NCBI RefSeq assembly: GCF_902499175.1
Contig: NZ_CABVQC010000052.1
Span: forward strand, 1 to 64,000
Reading direction: 5' to 3'
From: Burkholderia aenigmatica
Lineage (GTDB): Bacteria; Pseudomonadota; Gammaproteobacteria; Burkholderiales; Burkholderiaceae
DNA length: 64,000 nucleotides
In this document: positions 43,994 to 52,010 of the stretch, one piece after another
Layout: the number at the start of each line of letters is the position of its first letter
How positions within the stretch are numbered: position 1 is the first letter of the stretch
Notes under the pieces: model-generated
What the model was told of the DNA's origin: nothing
Database searches by the model: none
The model's input: the letters and a program-made list of their open reading frames with translations, nothing else
Made by a program: the position numbers and the translations under genes

Positions 43994-44338
43994 TCACGAC
44001 TTCTCGAGCAGCACGTAGAACTTCTTCGCGTCCTCGATCGTCTCCCAGCGGCCCGCGAAGCCGGCCGGCAGCAGGTAACCCTGGCCCGGCGTGAATTCCT
44101 TGCGGTTGCCTTCGACGTCGGTCAGCGCGATCCGGCCCTCGACGAGCCACACCGCCTCGTCGGCCGCGGTTTCCGGAAACTCCACCGAGCCGACCTTCCC
44201 TTCCCACCAGCCGATGATGTAGTTGCCGCTCTTGCCTTCCGCCGCGCGCCAGTCGCTTTCGTCCATCCCGAAGTCGAGCTTCGTGAATTCGCCGATACCT
44301 GCGCCGAGCGGCAGGATGTCCTTGATCAGTTTGGTCAT
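43994..44338 (-). CDS. cupin-fold protein (DUF861/cupin_3 type)
   Basis: 114 aa. Small beta-barrel with GWWEGKVGSVEFPETAADEAVWLVEGRIALTD and EFTPGQGYLLPAGFAGRWE, a cupin_3 pattern also seen in EutQ-like and ureidoglycolate-associated proteins. ATGs at 44386, 44350 and 44338 are in frame. The predicted -10 at 44381-44376 puts the transcript start near 44369, which excludes the longest form; a purine run (GATGAAGA) favours 44338. First gene of the cupin/FAD oxidase/MFS operon. Catalytic role unknown. Confidence 0.8.
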   Translation of the reverse strand: MTKLIKDILPLGAGIGEFTKLDFGMDESDWRAAEGKSGNYIIGWWEGKVGSVEFPETAADEAVWLVEGRIALTDVEGNRKEFTPGQGYLLPAGFAGRWETIEDAKKFYVLLEKS

Positions 44339-44375
44339 CTGAATCTTCATCTCTTGATTGAAAAAAGCAGAGACA

Positions 44376-44423
44376 AAGTTACTCATTTACACTGCCCCGG
44401 TATGCCCCCCTTCGGGGGGGACA
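44376..44423 (-). promoter_or_regulatory. predicted LuxR-type activator box and -10 of the cupin operon
   Basis: Minus strand: TGTCCCCC (44423-44416), 8 bp, GGGCATACCGG (44407-44397), 15 bp, then TAACTT (44381-44376). The box matches that of the PotF-like operon in both half-sites and in spacing, and it lies between the cupin operon and the divergent luxR2. Confidence 0.68.
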
Positions 44424-44535
44424 AGCGGTGTTTTCCGGGGCGAACGGGTCGACAGGACAACCGACGGTGTTTCCCCCTAATGACGTTTTCGGTTGCGAAC
44501 GCTACAATCCGCCGGCTTTTCACCCGGGGAACCGC

Positions 44536-45420
44536 ATGCTGCTCAACGTGAACCCCTTCCACCGCGACAACGACCGGTTCAACGTGTCGTTCAAGGCGCT
44601 GGGCGAGCTGATCGAGACGGTCGGCACACCGCACTTCGTGCCGCGCCTCACGCAACTGCTCAATGACGTGGTGCCGCTCGACGTCGCACACGTCGAACGT
44701 TCGCGCGTCGACGGCTCGATGCCCACAGGCTATCGATGCGAATGGATCGGCAGCAGCGGCATCGATACCGAATCCACCGAAATCTCCGATGTGATGACGC
44801 TCTACTACGAGCGCTTTCTCGACAGCGACCCGCTGTTCGCGGGGCTGCGCGGCAAGACCGGCACGATGCTCGTGGTGCGCGACATCGCCGCGATCCCGCC
44901 CGGCGAATTCCGTCAGCGCCTGTTCGACGACGTGCATATCGGCCATGAATGCGTGCTCGCACGCGGCACCCGCTATGCGCAGCATTCGATCGCGCTGGAG
45001 CGCGGCCGCGACCGGCCGCCGTTCACGCTCGCCGAGATGAACCGCTTTCGCAGCATCAGCGACATGCTGTTCCCGCTGCTCGAACTGCATGCGTCGACCA
45101 CGGCCGCACGGCGCGTCGCGCACCCGACGCCCGAGGTCCATCCGCTCGCGCAGTTCGATACGCGAATCGCGGCCGATGGCGTAAAGCTGTCGAAACGCGA
45201 ATACGAAACCTGCAAGCACCTGCTCTCCGGCAAGACCGTGCCCGAAACGGCCGAGATCCTCGGCGTGCGCGTCGCGTCGGCCGAGTCGTACGTGAAGCGC
45301 GCGTTCGCGAAGCTCGGCGTGCGCACGAAGCGCGAACTCGCCGCGTGGGGCTCGGCCACCACCGCGTTCCCTTCCGCCGGCTCGCACGACGGCACCGCGC
45401 CTCCGGCCATCCCGCGCTGA
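44536..45420 (+). CDS. LuxR-family regulator (LuxR2), paralogue of LuxR1
   Basis: 294 aa from the ATG at 44536. GerE domain LSKREYETCKHLLSGKTVPE with ASAESYVKRAFAKLGVRTK. The N-terminal domain shares with LuxR1 the VGTPxFV start, the YYxxxxxxDPLxxxLRGKxGT block and the FPxxELHA helix. It is divergent from the cupin operon and upstream of the agmatinase. The Ser/Pro-rich C-terminal tail (about 25 residues) is extra compared with LuxR1. Confidence 0.9.
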   Translation: MLLNVNPFHRDNDRFNVSFKALGELIETVGTPHFVPRLTQLLNDVVPLDVAHVERSRVDGSMPTGYRCEWIGSSGIDTESTEISDVMTLYYERFLDSDPLFAGLRGKTGTMLVVRDIAAIPPGEFRQRLFDDVHIGHECVLARGTRYAQHSIALERGRDRPPFTLAEMNRFRSISDMLFPLLELHASTTAARRVAHPTPEVHPLAQFDTRIAADGVKLSKREYETCKHLLSGKTVPETAEILGVRVASAESYVKRAFAKLGVRTKRELAAWGSATTAFPSAGSHDGTAPPAIPR

Positions 45421-45588
45421 CGCGACCCGGCCTCACCCGCGCGGCCGCGTTCGGTTGCGCCGCGTCGATGCGGCGGCGCCACTTGCATCGAGACCCGTCG
45501 ATGTAAACGTTGCGACTTCAAAATCTTCGCGCGGGCGTTCTCCTCTACCATCGGCCGATCGCTTTACCTCAGAAAAAGGAGACGGCCC

Positions 45589-46539
45589 ATGCCCCGCGAA
45601 CTGAATCAACCGATGGGCGGCAATGAAATGCCGCGCTTTGGCGGCATCGCCACGATGATGCGGCTGCCGCAAGCCGCGACGACCGACGGCCTCGACGTGT
45701 GCTTCGTCGGCGTGCCGCTCGATCTCGGCACGTCGAACCGCTCGGGCTCGCGCTTCGGCCCGCGCCAGATCCGCACCGAATCCGTGCTGCTGCGCCCGTA
45801 CAACATGGCCACGCGTGCGGCGCCGTTCGATTCGCTGCAAGTGGCCGACATCGGCGACGTCGCGACCAATCCGTACGACCTGAAGGACTCGGTGCGCCGC
45901 ATCGAGGAGGCGTATGACGAGATCGTCGCGAACGGCTGCCGGCCGATCACGCTCGGCGGCGACCACACGATCGCGTGGCCGATCCTGCGCGCGCTGCACA
46001 AGAAGTACGGCAAGGTCGCCGTCGTGCACGTCGACGCGCACGCGGACGTGAACGACACGATGTTCGGCGAGAAGATCGCACACGGCACGCCGTTCCGCCG
46101 CGCGGTGGAAGACGGGCTGCTGCAATGCGACAAGGTCACGCAGATCGGCCTGCGCGGCACCGGCTACCACGCGGACGATTTCGACTGGTGCCGCCAGCAG
46201 GGCTTCACCGTCGTGCAGGCCGAAGAATGCTGGAACAAGTCGCTCGCGCCGCTGATGGCGCAGGTGCGCGAACGCGTCGGCGACACGCCCGTCTATCTGA
46301 GCTTCGACATCGACGGCCTCGATCCGTCGTTCGCGCCCGGCACCGGCACGCCGGAAATCGGCGGCCTCACCGTACAGCAGGGCCTCGAGATCGTGCGCGG
46401 GATGAAGGGCCTGAACATCGTCGGCGCGGACCTCGTCGAAGTCGCACCGCCGTACGATCCGACCGGCACCACCGCGCTCACGGGCGCGAACCTCGCGTTC
46501 GAGATGCTCTGCGTGATGCCGGGCGTCGCCTACCGCTAA
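45589..46539 (+). CDS. speB: ureohydrolase: agmatinase or guanidinobutyrase
   Basis: 316 aa. All Mn-binding motifs of the arginase/agmatinase fold are present: GGDHTIAWP, HVDAHADVND and SFDIDGLDPSFAPGTGTPE. It cleaves a guanidino compound to urea and an amine. The neighbouring aldehyde dehydrogenase and PuuB-like oxidase fit either agmatine to putrescine or 4-guanidinobutyrate to GABA; sequence alone does not decide. AAGGAG stands 8 bases before the ATG at 45589. It lacks the TGTCCCCC box. Confidence 0.9.
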   Translation: MPRELNQPMGGNEMPRFGGIATMMRLPQAATTDGLDVCFVGVPLDLGTSNRSGSRFGPRQIRTESVLLRPYNMATRAAPFDSLQVADIGDVATNPYDLKDSVRRIEEAYDEIVANGCRPITLGGDHTIAWPILRALHKKYGKVAVVHVDAHADVNDTMFGEKIAHGTPFRRAVEDGLLQCDKVTQIGLRGTGYHADDFDWCRQQGFTVVQAEECWNKSLAPLMAQVRERVGDTPVYLSFDIDGLDPSFAPGTGTPEIGGLTVQQGLEIVRGMKGLNIVGADLVEVAPPYDPTGTTALTGANLAFEMLCVMPGVAYR

Positions 46540-46561
46540 CCCGACCGACAGGATGACCCTC

Positions 46562-48043
46562 ATGTCCACCGCCGAGCTTTCCCGTTCCACTGCCACGTTC
46601 GTGCTGCCCGCGGCGCACATCGCCGGCCAGCCCGTGCGCACGCAGGCCGACGCGCCCGGCGCGCCGATCTTCGACGCGTCGACGGGGGCTGCGATCGGCT
46701 GGCAGGAATTCGCGACGGCCGCGCACGTCGACGCCGCGGTGCGCGCCGCGCGCGATGCATTCGCCGGCTGGCGCGATACGCCGCCCGCCGAACGCGGCCG
46801 GATTCTCGCGACGATCGCCGAGCGCGTCGAAGCGTCGCGCGATCGCCTTGCCGCGCTGCAAATGCAGGTGAGCGGCAAGCCGCCGTTCGAGGCCGAGGCC
46901 GATGTCGCCGACGTCGCCGCCACGTTCGCGTACTACGCGAAGCTGTGCGAAGACCCGGCACTGTTCGCGGCGGAGCCGGTCGCGCTGCCGAGCGACGCCG
47001 TCACGGCCGAGCGCTTTTACGACTCCGTCGGCGTCGCGGCACTCGTCATGCCGTGGAACTTCCCGATGGTCACGACCGCGTGGAAGCTCGCGCCCGCGCT
47101 CGCGGCCGGCTGCGCGGTCGTGCTGAAGCCGTCCGAACTCACGTCGCCGACCGAACACGCGCTGCTCGAGATCGTCGCCGAAGCCGGCGTGCCAGCCGGC
47201 GTGGTCAACGTCGTGAACGGCGGCGCCGACGTCGGCGCGGCGCTGACCGCGCATCCGCTGATCGACAAGATCTCGTTTACCGGCAGCACGGCGGCCGGCC
47301 GCAAGGTCATGCAGGCCGCCGCCGTCGACATGAAGCGCGTGACGCTCGAACTCGGCGGCAAGTCGTCGCTGATCGTGCGCGACGACGCCGATCTCGACGT
47401 CGCGGTATCGCTTGCGGTTGCAGGCGCCTTCACGAACGCGGGCCAGATGTGCTCGGCCACCGCGCGCATCCTCGTGCACGACAGCGTGTACCGCAGCTTC
47501 ATGGCCGCGTTCGAGACCGCCGTGCGCGCGCTCGTCGTCGCGCCGCCGGCTGCGGAGCAGGTCGCGATGGGGCCGCTGATCTCGGCCGCGCAGCGTACGC
47601 GCGTCGAAGCGATGCTCCAGCACGGCATCGATGCGGGCGCACGCGTCGCCTTCAGCGGCCGCGTAACGGATGCCGGCGGCGACGGCTTCTTCATGGCGCC
47701 CGTCGTGATCGCCGAGCCGGCCGCCGACAACCCGCTGTGGACCGACGAAGTGTTCGGCCCCGTCGCATGCGTGAAATCGTTCCGTACCGACGACGAAGCG
47801 ATCGCGCTCGCGAACGACACACGCTACGGGCTCGTCGCAACCGTCGTGACGCGCGATGCGGAAATCGCGAAGCAATTCCAGCAGCGCGTGCGCGCGGGGC
47901 TCGTATGGATCAACGCGCCGCAGCTCATCTACCCGCACGTGTGCTGGGGCGGCTTCGGGCTCAGCGGCATCGGCCGCGAACTCGGCGTTGCAGGGCTGCG
48001 CAGCTATCAGGAATTGCGCCACGCGATGCGCGCGATCGACTGA
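46562..48043 (+). CDS. NAD(P)-dependent aldehyde dehydrogenase
   Basis: 493 aa from the ATG at 46562 (AGGA 8 bases upstream; the ATG at 46553 is an alternative). ALDH fold with MPWNFPMVTTAWKLAP, FTGSTAAGRKV, the general-base Glu in LELGGKS and the nucleophile Cys in NAGQMCSATAR. Closest in motif to betaine-aldehyde/aminobutyraldehyde dehydrogenases, fitting oxidation of aminoaldehydes from the amine oxidase. It follows the ureohydrolase by about 20 bp. A degenerate copy of its 3' half lies at 49225-49360. Confidence 0.92.
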   Translation: MSTAELSRSTATFVLPAAHIAGQPVRTQADAPGAPIFDASTGAAIGWQEFATAAHVDAAVRAARDAFAGWRDTPPAERGRILATIAERVEASRDRLAALQMQVSGKPPFEAEADVADVAATFAYYAKLCEDPALFAAEPVALPSDAVTAERFYDSVGVAALVMPWNFPMVTTAWKLAPALAAGCAVVLKPSELTSPTEHALLEIVAEAGVPAGVVNVVNGGADVGAALTAHPLIDKISFTGSTAAGRKVMQAAAVDMKRVTLELGGKSSLIVRDDADLDVAVSLAVAGAFTNAGQMCSATARILVHDSVYRSFMAAFETAVRALVVAPPAAEQVAMGPLISAAQRTRVEAMLQHGIDAGARVAFSGRVTDAGGDGFFMAPVVIAEPAADNPLWTDEVFGPVACVKSFRTDDEAIALANDTRYGLVATVVTRDAEIAKQFQQRVRAGLVWINAPQLIYPHVCWGGFGLSGIGRELGVAGLRSYQELRHAMRAID

Positions 48044-48068
48044 CCAGGGCGGCCGTTCAGGCCGTTGG

Positions 48069-48105
48069 CGGCACCGTGTCACGTGCACGGTGCCGTTTTT
48101 TTTTT
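48069..48105 (+). terminator. Rho-independent terminator of the ureohydrolase/ALDH operon
   Basis: Perfect 10-bp arms CGGCACCGTG/CACGGTGCCG with loop TCACGTG, followed by ten T residues (48096-48105). Confidence 0.95.
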
Positions 48106-48176
48106 GCCGATTGCCGGGGAGAGGCCCGGCAGCCGGCGTTTGTCAGCCATGCGTTTGCACGGCGCGTGCGCAACCG

Positions 48177-49103
48177 TCAATGCGACCGCGCCGCGGCGTG
48201 ATCGTGCTCGCGCAGCTCGCCGGGAATCGCACACTCCGCGAGCCCGCCCGCGTCGATCCATGCGCGCGTGCGTTCCGCGGCCTTGTCGATCAGCTGCGCG
48301 CACTGCGAGTAATCGTATGACGAGACGTCGAGCGGACAGAGCGGCGGCACGACATGGATGTGCGCGTGTGCCGCGTACAGCGCCAGATCGCGCACCAGTT
48401 GCCGCGCGATCACAAGCGTCAGCGCGTGCGTCGCATGCGCGATCGGGCTGCGCGGCGGGACGCGCAACGCGCAGGCGAACCCGGCCGGCAGCACGACGAT
48501 CCGCTTGACGCCAAGCGCAATCGCAACGGAGATCGGCGTATTGTTCGCGACGCCGCCGTCGACAAGCTCCACGCCGCCGATGCTGACCGACGGAAACACG
48601 CCGGGAATCGCCGTGCTGGCCTGCACGGCATCCACGACCGAGCCGGCGGACAGCACGACTTCGCGGCCATTCAGCACGTCGGTCGCGACGATGTGGAGCG
48701 GCAGCGCGGCCTGCTCGATCCGGCGGTACGGCAGATTCTTTTCCAGCAGCAGACGCAGCGCATCGGCGTCGACCAGATGCGGCCGGTTGCGCAGCAGCAT
48801 CGCGATGATGCTGCGCAACGAGAATGGCATGACGTCCTGGCGGCGGATCCTGCACCACAGCGCGGCGAGCATCGCGACACCGTCCGCGTCCGGCCGGCCG
48901 GCGAAATAGGCGGCATTGATCGCGCCCGCCGACGCGCCGACGACGCAATCGGGCCGTTCGCCGCTCGCGACCAGCTCGCGCAGCATGCCGACCTCGATCG
49001 CGCCAAGACTGCCGCCGCCGGCGAACACGAAGGCGGTCGAGGGAGTGGGATCGGACGTCACGGTGCGCCCTCCTGCGGTTGGCTGCGACAGTGCTTTCAC
49101 CAT
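48177..49103 (-). CDS. patatin-like phospholipase
   Basis: 308 aa. Glycine-rich oxyanion loop FAGGGSLGA, nucleophile motif GASAG near residue 60 and catalytic Asp in VDGGVANN. No signal peptide; a hydrophobic stretch near 210-225 may bind membranes. Bacterial patatins hydrolyse acyl chains of phospholipids. Start ATG at 49103 (MVKALSQ); 44 open codons upstream overlap the ALDH remnant side and are not used. The gene is inserted between the intact ALDH and its remnant. Confidence 0.9.
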   Translation of the reverse strand: MVKALSQPTAGGRTVTSDPTPSTAFVFAGGGSLGAIEVGMLRELVASGERPDCVVGASAGAINAAYFAGRPDADGVAMLAALWCRIRRQDVMPFSLRSIIAMLLRNRPHLVDADALRLLLEKNLPYRRIEQAALPLHIVATDVLNGREVVLSAGSVVDAVQASTAIPGVFPSVSIGGVELVDGGVANNTPISVAIALGVKRIVVLPAGFACALRVPPRSPIAHATHALTLVIARQLVRDLALYAAHAHIHVVPPLCPLDVSSYDYSQCAQLIDKAAERTRAWIDAGGLAECAIPGELREHDHAAARSH

Positions 49104-49224
49104 GATGGATCGTGCGGCGCCCCGGATGTCCTGATGAAAACCCTGCCGGCACGCGGATCCAGCCGGCGGCCGACGATGGACGAAACGGCCGGCGCCCGGG
49201 CCGCCGTGCTGCCCACGGCGCTCA

Positions 49225-49360
49225 CGCGGCAGCAATAGGCGTACGCGCGATCACGCACGCGGGCCGGATGTGCGCGGCTACCGTGCATATCCTCGAGCCC
49301 GACAACGCGTACCTCCGCTTCACAGCCGCGTTCGGAACGGCCGTGAGCAACATCGACTGA
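49225..49360 (+). pseudogene. remnant of a second aldehyde dehydrogenase gene
   Basis: The frame reading THAGRMCAATVHIL then AYLRFTAAFGTAVSNID and a stop aligns with FTNAGQMCSATARIL and the following VYRSFMAAFETAV of the ALDH at 46562, and the last three residues match its C-terminal AID/NID. About 170 codons between these parts are missing and there is no upstream ALDH sequence. The downstream 60 bp also matches the 3' flank of the intact gene, including the terminator. This is therefore a decayed, internally deleted duplicate, not a gene. Confidence 0.85.
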
Positions 49361-49382
49361 CCAGTCGGCCGTTCAGGCCGTT

Positions 49383-49418
49383 GACGGCACCGTGTCTCAT
49401 CGACGGCGCCGTCTTTTT
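49383..49418 (+). terminator. second copy of the ALDH terminator
   Basis: Arms GACGGCACCGT (49383-49393) and ACGGCGCCGTC (49403-49413), one mismatch, followed by TTTTT. The flank GGCCGTTCAGGCCGTTG is shared with the sequence before the terminator at 48069. Confidence 0.85.
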
Positions 49419-49427
49419 CTGCGCACG

Positions 49428-49451
49428 CGATATATTCCGTAGAATATATCG
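49428..49451. promoter_or_regulatory. ModE-like box 1
   Basis: Perfect dyad: CGATATAT, 8 bp (TCCGTAGA), ATATATCG, 25 bp upstream of the 49477 start. The 24-bp layout equals that of the E. coli modA operator (CGTTATAT-N8-ACATAACG). A modE gene lies 2 kb away. Confidence 0.75.
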
Positions 49452-49476
49452 ATACCTGCACTTCCGGAGACTCACC

Positions 49477-50004
49477 ATGCCCCGCACGCCGACGGATCGC
49501 GCCCCGCAGCGCACCGCACGGGAACAGCCGCTCGCGCGCAAGATCCGCGCGCTCAGGCCGCTGTCGAGCGACGCGCGCGCGCAGCAGGTCACGGATGTCG
49601 TCGACGCGTTCCGGCGCCTGCGCGGCAGCATCGTGCGCTTCATCCTGATGTTCTCGGCCGCGCATGCTGACGACGCGCTGTCCGCCCTGGGCTTTCGTGA
49701 CCTGTTGTCGACACTCGAAGACCATGCTCGCACCGCCCGCTTCACGCGCCTGCCCGAACTCGAACGGGCGATCGGCCACGCGCGCCGCCTCGAACGCACG
49801 CGCGACGACGTGTTCTCCGATTCGTTCAGCAACGACCCGGCCGCGATGCGCGACGCGGTCGCCGCACTGGAGCGTGTCGACCTGCTGTTCGTCGGGCTGT
49901 GCGTCGAGTACGTGATGGCGCGTCATGCGCCGGCATCGCTCCCCGTTTCGTCCGAGGCCCCGTCCGCACGATCGCTCACCGACCATTCAACCGCGCTCTG
50001 CTGA
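49477..50004 (+). CDS. unknown helical protein under a ModE-like box
   Basis: 175 aa from the ATG at 49477 (CGGAGA upstream). Predicted mostly alpha-helical and Arg/Ala-rich (DVVDAFRRLRGSIVRFILMFSAAHADDALSAL, split here for description into two helices), with no signal peptide and no family that I recognise. The perfect ModE-like box immediately upstream and the DUF2325 gene 110 bp downstream place it in a molybdenum-responsive group. Confidence 0.75.
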   Translation: MPRTPTDRAPQRTAREQPLARKIRALRPLSSDARAQQVTDVVDAFRRLRGSIVRFILMFSAAHADDALSALGFRDLLSTLEDHARTARFTRLPELERAIGHARRLERTRDDVFSDSFSNDPAAMRDAVAALERVDLLFVGLCVEYVMARHAPASLPVSSEAPSARSLTDHSTALC

Positions 50005-50048
50005 CCGCGCGACGCGACCTTGCTCCGTGATTTCCCCGGAATTTCGTT

Positions 50049-50072
50049 CGTTATATTCCGTGGTATATTTCG
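50049..50072. promoter_or_regulatory. ModE-like box 2
   Basis: CGTTATAT, 8 bp (TCCGTGGT), ATATTTCG, 41 bp upstream of the DUF2325 gene. The left arm is identical to that of the E. coli modA operator. Confidence 0.72.
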
Positions 50073-50113
50073 CGCATCCGTCTCCGGCCCGACCACGCCG
50101 GACAGAGGTCAAC

Positions 50114-51460
50114 ATGCACGCTCCGCCCTTTCGCCTTGCCCGCACGGCGGATCTCTCGTCGCCCGGCGGTAACCTGCCCGCGGCAACCGGCACGCGGGTC
50201 GACGCATGCTGCGCGCCGTCACGCGCGCAACTGACCGAGCTGAAGCGCCGCGCGCGCCTGTCCGAGCTCGATGCGAACCTGCACTGCTCGATCATCGGCA
50301 CCTGCCTGACCACGCACGAACTGCGCAGGCTCGTACCGAAGTTCACCGACCTCGACCGCCAGCACGCGACCGATCTCGACATCCATCACGCGGCCGTCGA
50401 GCTCGCGATCGGCGGCACGGCCGGCGCCAAGGCCTTGCACAAGGCGCTCGACGAGCGCTACGCCGGCGCGATCCGCGCATTCGACAGCGCGAAGGACGCG
50501 GACGAACTCCTCGCGCGCTGGAAGGAAGCGCTGAAGAGCGGCGACATTCCGCCCGCGTACTGGGCGCTGATGACGCATCCGCGCACGACGATGGGCGTGC
50601 GCCAGACCGCGTTCGGCGACCTGCACATGCTGTCGCACCTGGTCGGCGCGGCCAATCGCGCCGATATCCGGCGGCTGGTCGCGCTCGAGGAAGAGAATGC
50701 GGCGCTGCACGCGAAGCTCGAACGGCAGCAGGTGCGCCTGCACGACATGAGCACGCAGCACGACGCGGCGCTGCAGGAACGGGATGCCCTCGCCGCGCGC
50801 CAGCACGCGCAGCCGCTGGCGGCCGAAAGCGTCTTGCGCGACGAAGTACACGAACTGCGCGAAGCGCTGGCCGCACGCGACGAACGGCTCGCGCTGCACA
50901 CGAGCCGCCGCGAAGCGGCCGAGCAGCGGATCGCCGCGGAACAGGCGAGCGCCCGCGCGATGCGCGCGCGGCTCGACGACCTGATGGCGATGGTGAAGAC
51001 GCTGCGCGCCGAAGCGAGCGCGATCGAACAGGCGGTGCAGGCGTCGGCGGAAGACCCGGCCGAGCGCGCGGCCGATCCGCTGTCGATCCTTCAGGGCGCG
51101 CGTCTGGTGTACGTCGGCGGGCGCCCGGGCTCGAACCGGGCGATCAAGCGGATCGTCGAAACGGCGGGCGGCGACATGACGCTGCACGACGGCGGCATCG
51201 AGGATCGCAAGGGCCTGCTGGCCGCGGCGCTACCGGGCGCGCAGATGGTCGTGTTCCCGGTCGACTGTATCGACCACGATTCGATGAACCTGCTCAAGCG
51301 CATCTGCGAACGCCACCACATCGCGTACTACCCGTTGCGGACTGCGAGCGTCGCCAGCTTCGTCGAGCTGATCGGGCGGCTCGATGCGCAGGCGCGCGAT
51401 GTGATGGCACCGGATGCCGTCACGGGCGACACGCCGCGCTTCTGCCTGCGGCACGGCTAG
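50114..51460 (+). CDS. DUF2325-domain protein with central coiled coil
   Basis: 448 aa from the ATG at 50114. Residues about 45-190 form an N-terminal domain with CSIIGTCLTTHELRRLV; about 195-320 are a long coiled coil (EEENAALHAKLERQQVRLHD onward); about 340-435 are the DUF2325 domain with LVYVGGRPGSNRAIKRIVE, FPVDCIDHDSM and CERHHIAYYPLR. DUF2325 has a Rossmann-like look but no known activity. Control by a ModE-like box suggests a role linked to molybdenum supply or a molybdoenzyme; this is inference. Confidence 0.85.
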   Translation: MHAPPFRLARTADLSSPGGNLPAATGTRVDACCAPSRAQLTELKRRARLSELDANLHCSIIGTCLTTHELRRLVPKFTDLDRQHATDLDIHHAAVELAIGGTAGAKALHKALDERYAGAIRAFDSAKDADELLARWKEALKSGDIPPAYWALMTHPRTTMGVRQTAFGDLHMLSHLVGAANRADIRRLVALEEENAALHAKLERQQVRLHDMSTQHDAALQERDALAARQHAQPLAAESVLRDEVHELREALAARDERLALHTSRREAAEQRIAAEQASARAMRARLDDLMAMVKTLRAEASAIEQAVQASAEDPAERAADPLSILQGARLVYVGGRPGSNRAIKRIVETAGGDMTLHDGGIEDRKGLLAAALPGAQMVVFPVDCIDHDSMNLLKRICERHHIAYYPLRTASVASFVELIGRLDAQARDVMAPDAVTGDTPRFCLRHG

Positions 51461-51567
51461 GGCCCGATTCGCTTCGTCGCTGTCCTTGCGCACTGCCCTT
51501 CATGGGCCAGTGAAAGCCCGCCGTTAGGCTCAACAGGCCTCCGGGCAAGCGCACATGCCGCGCATTT

Positions 51568-51933
51568 TCAGCGCCGCACCATTTTCGTGAGCGCGGTAAT
51601 TTCGTCGGCGCAAGCCGCGTAAGCACGCGCCTCGATCTCGCGATAAAGGCGGATGATCTCCTCGCCGACCGGTGTGAGCACGCTGCCGCCGCCGCTCTGC
51701 CCGCCATGCTCGGACACCGTCGCCGGCGATTTCAGCGAGCGGTTCAGCTCGTCCATCAGCAACCACGCACGCCGGTACGACATCTTCAGGCTGCGCGCCG
51801 CCGCCGAAATCGAACCGTGCTCGCGCACGGCTTCGAGCAGCGCGACCTTGCCCGGGCCGAGCGCGATCGTGTCGGCCTGCTGGATACGCATCCTGAACCG
51901 CACCTCAGGCTTGGGGTGTGCCGGTGTCTTCAT
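51568..51933 (-). CDS. modE: ModE-type molybdate-responsive regulator (N-terminal-domain form)
   Basis: 121 aa. LysR-like winged helix with EAVREHGSISAAARSLKMSYRRAWLLMDELN and the VSEHGGQSGGGSVLTPVGEEIIRLYREIE wing/dimer region that is diagnostic of ModE. It lacks the C-terminal molybdate-binding Mop (TOBE) domains of full-length ModE (about 260 aa), so molybdate sensing must occur otherwise or through another protein. Start ATG at 51933. Downstream of the Moco-binding gene by 77 bp on the same strand. Confidence 0.9.
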   Translation of the reverse strand: MKTPAHPKPEVRFRMRIQQADTIALGPGKVALLEAVREHGSISAAARSLKMSYRRAWLLMDELNRSLKSPATVSEHGGQSGGGSVLTPVGEEIIRLYREIEARAYAACADEITALTKMVRR

Positions 51934-52010
51934 GTTGTCCCGCCCTTTGAACGATGCGGGCAAGCATACACGATGGCCGGTGCGGCGCACGCGGCCGCCT
52001 GCGTGCCGGC

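Noticed and set aside
48069..49418. the two similar terminators considered as ends of a mobile element around the patatin gene
   Set aside because: They are direct, not inverted, copies, and the shared sequence includes ALDH coding DNA, so a tandem duplication with decay explains them better. There is no transposase.
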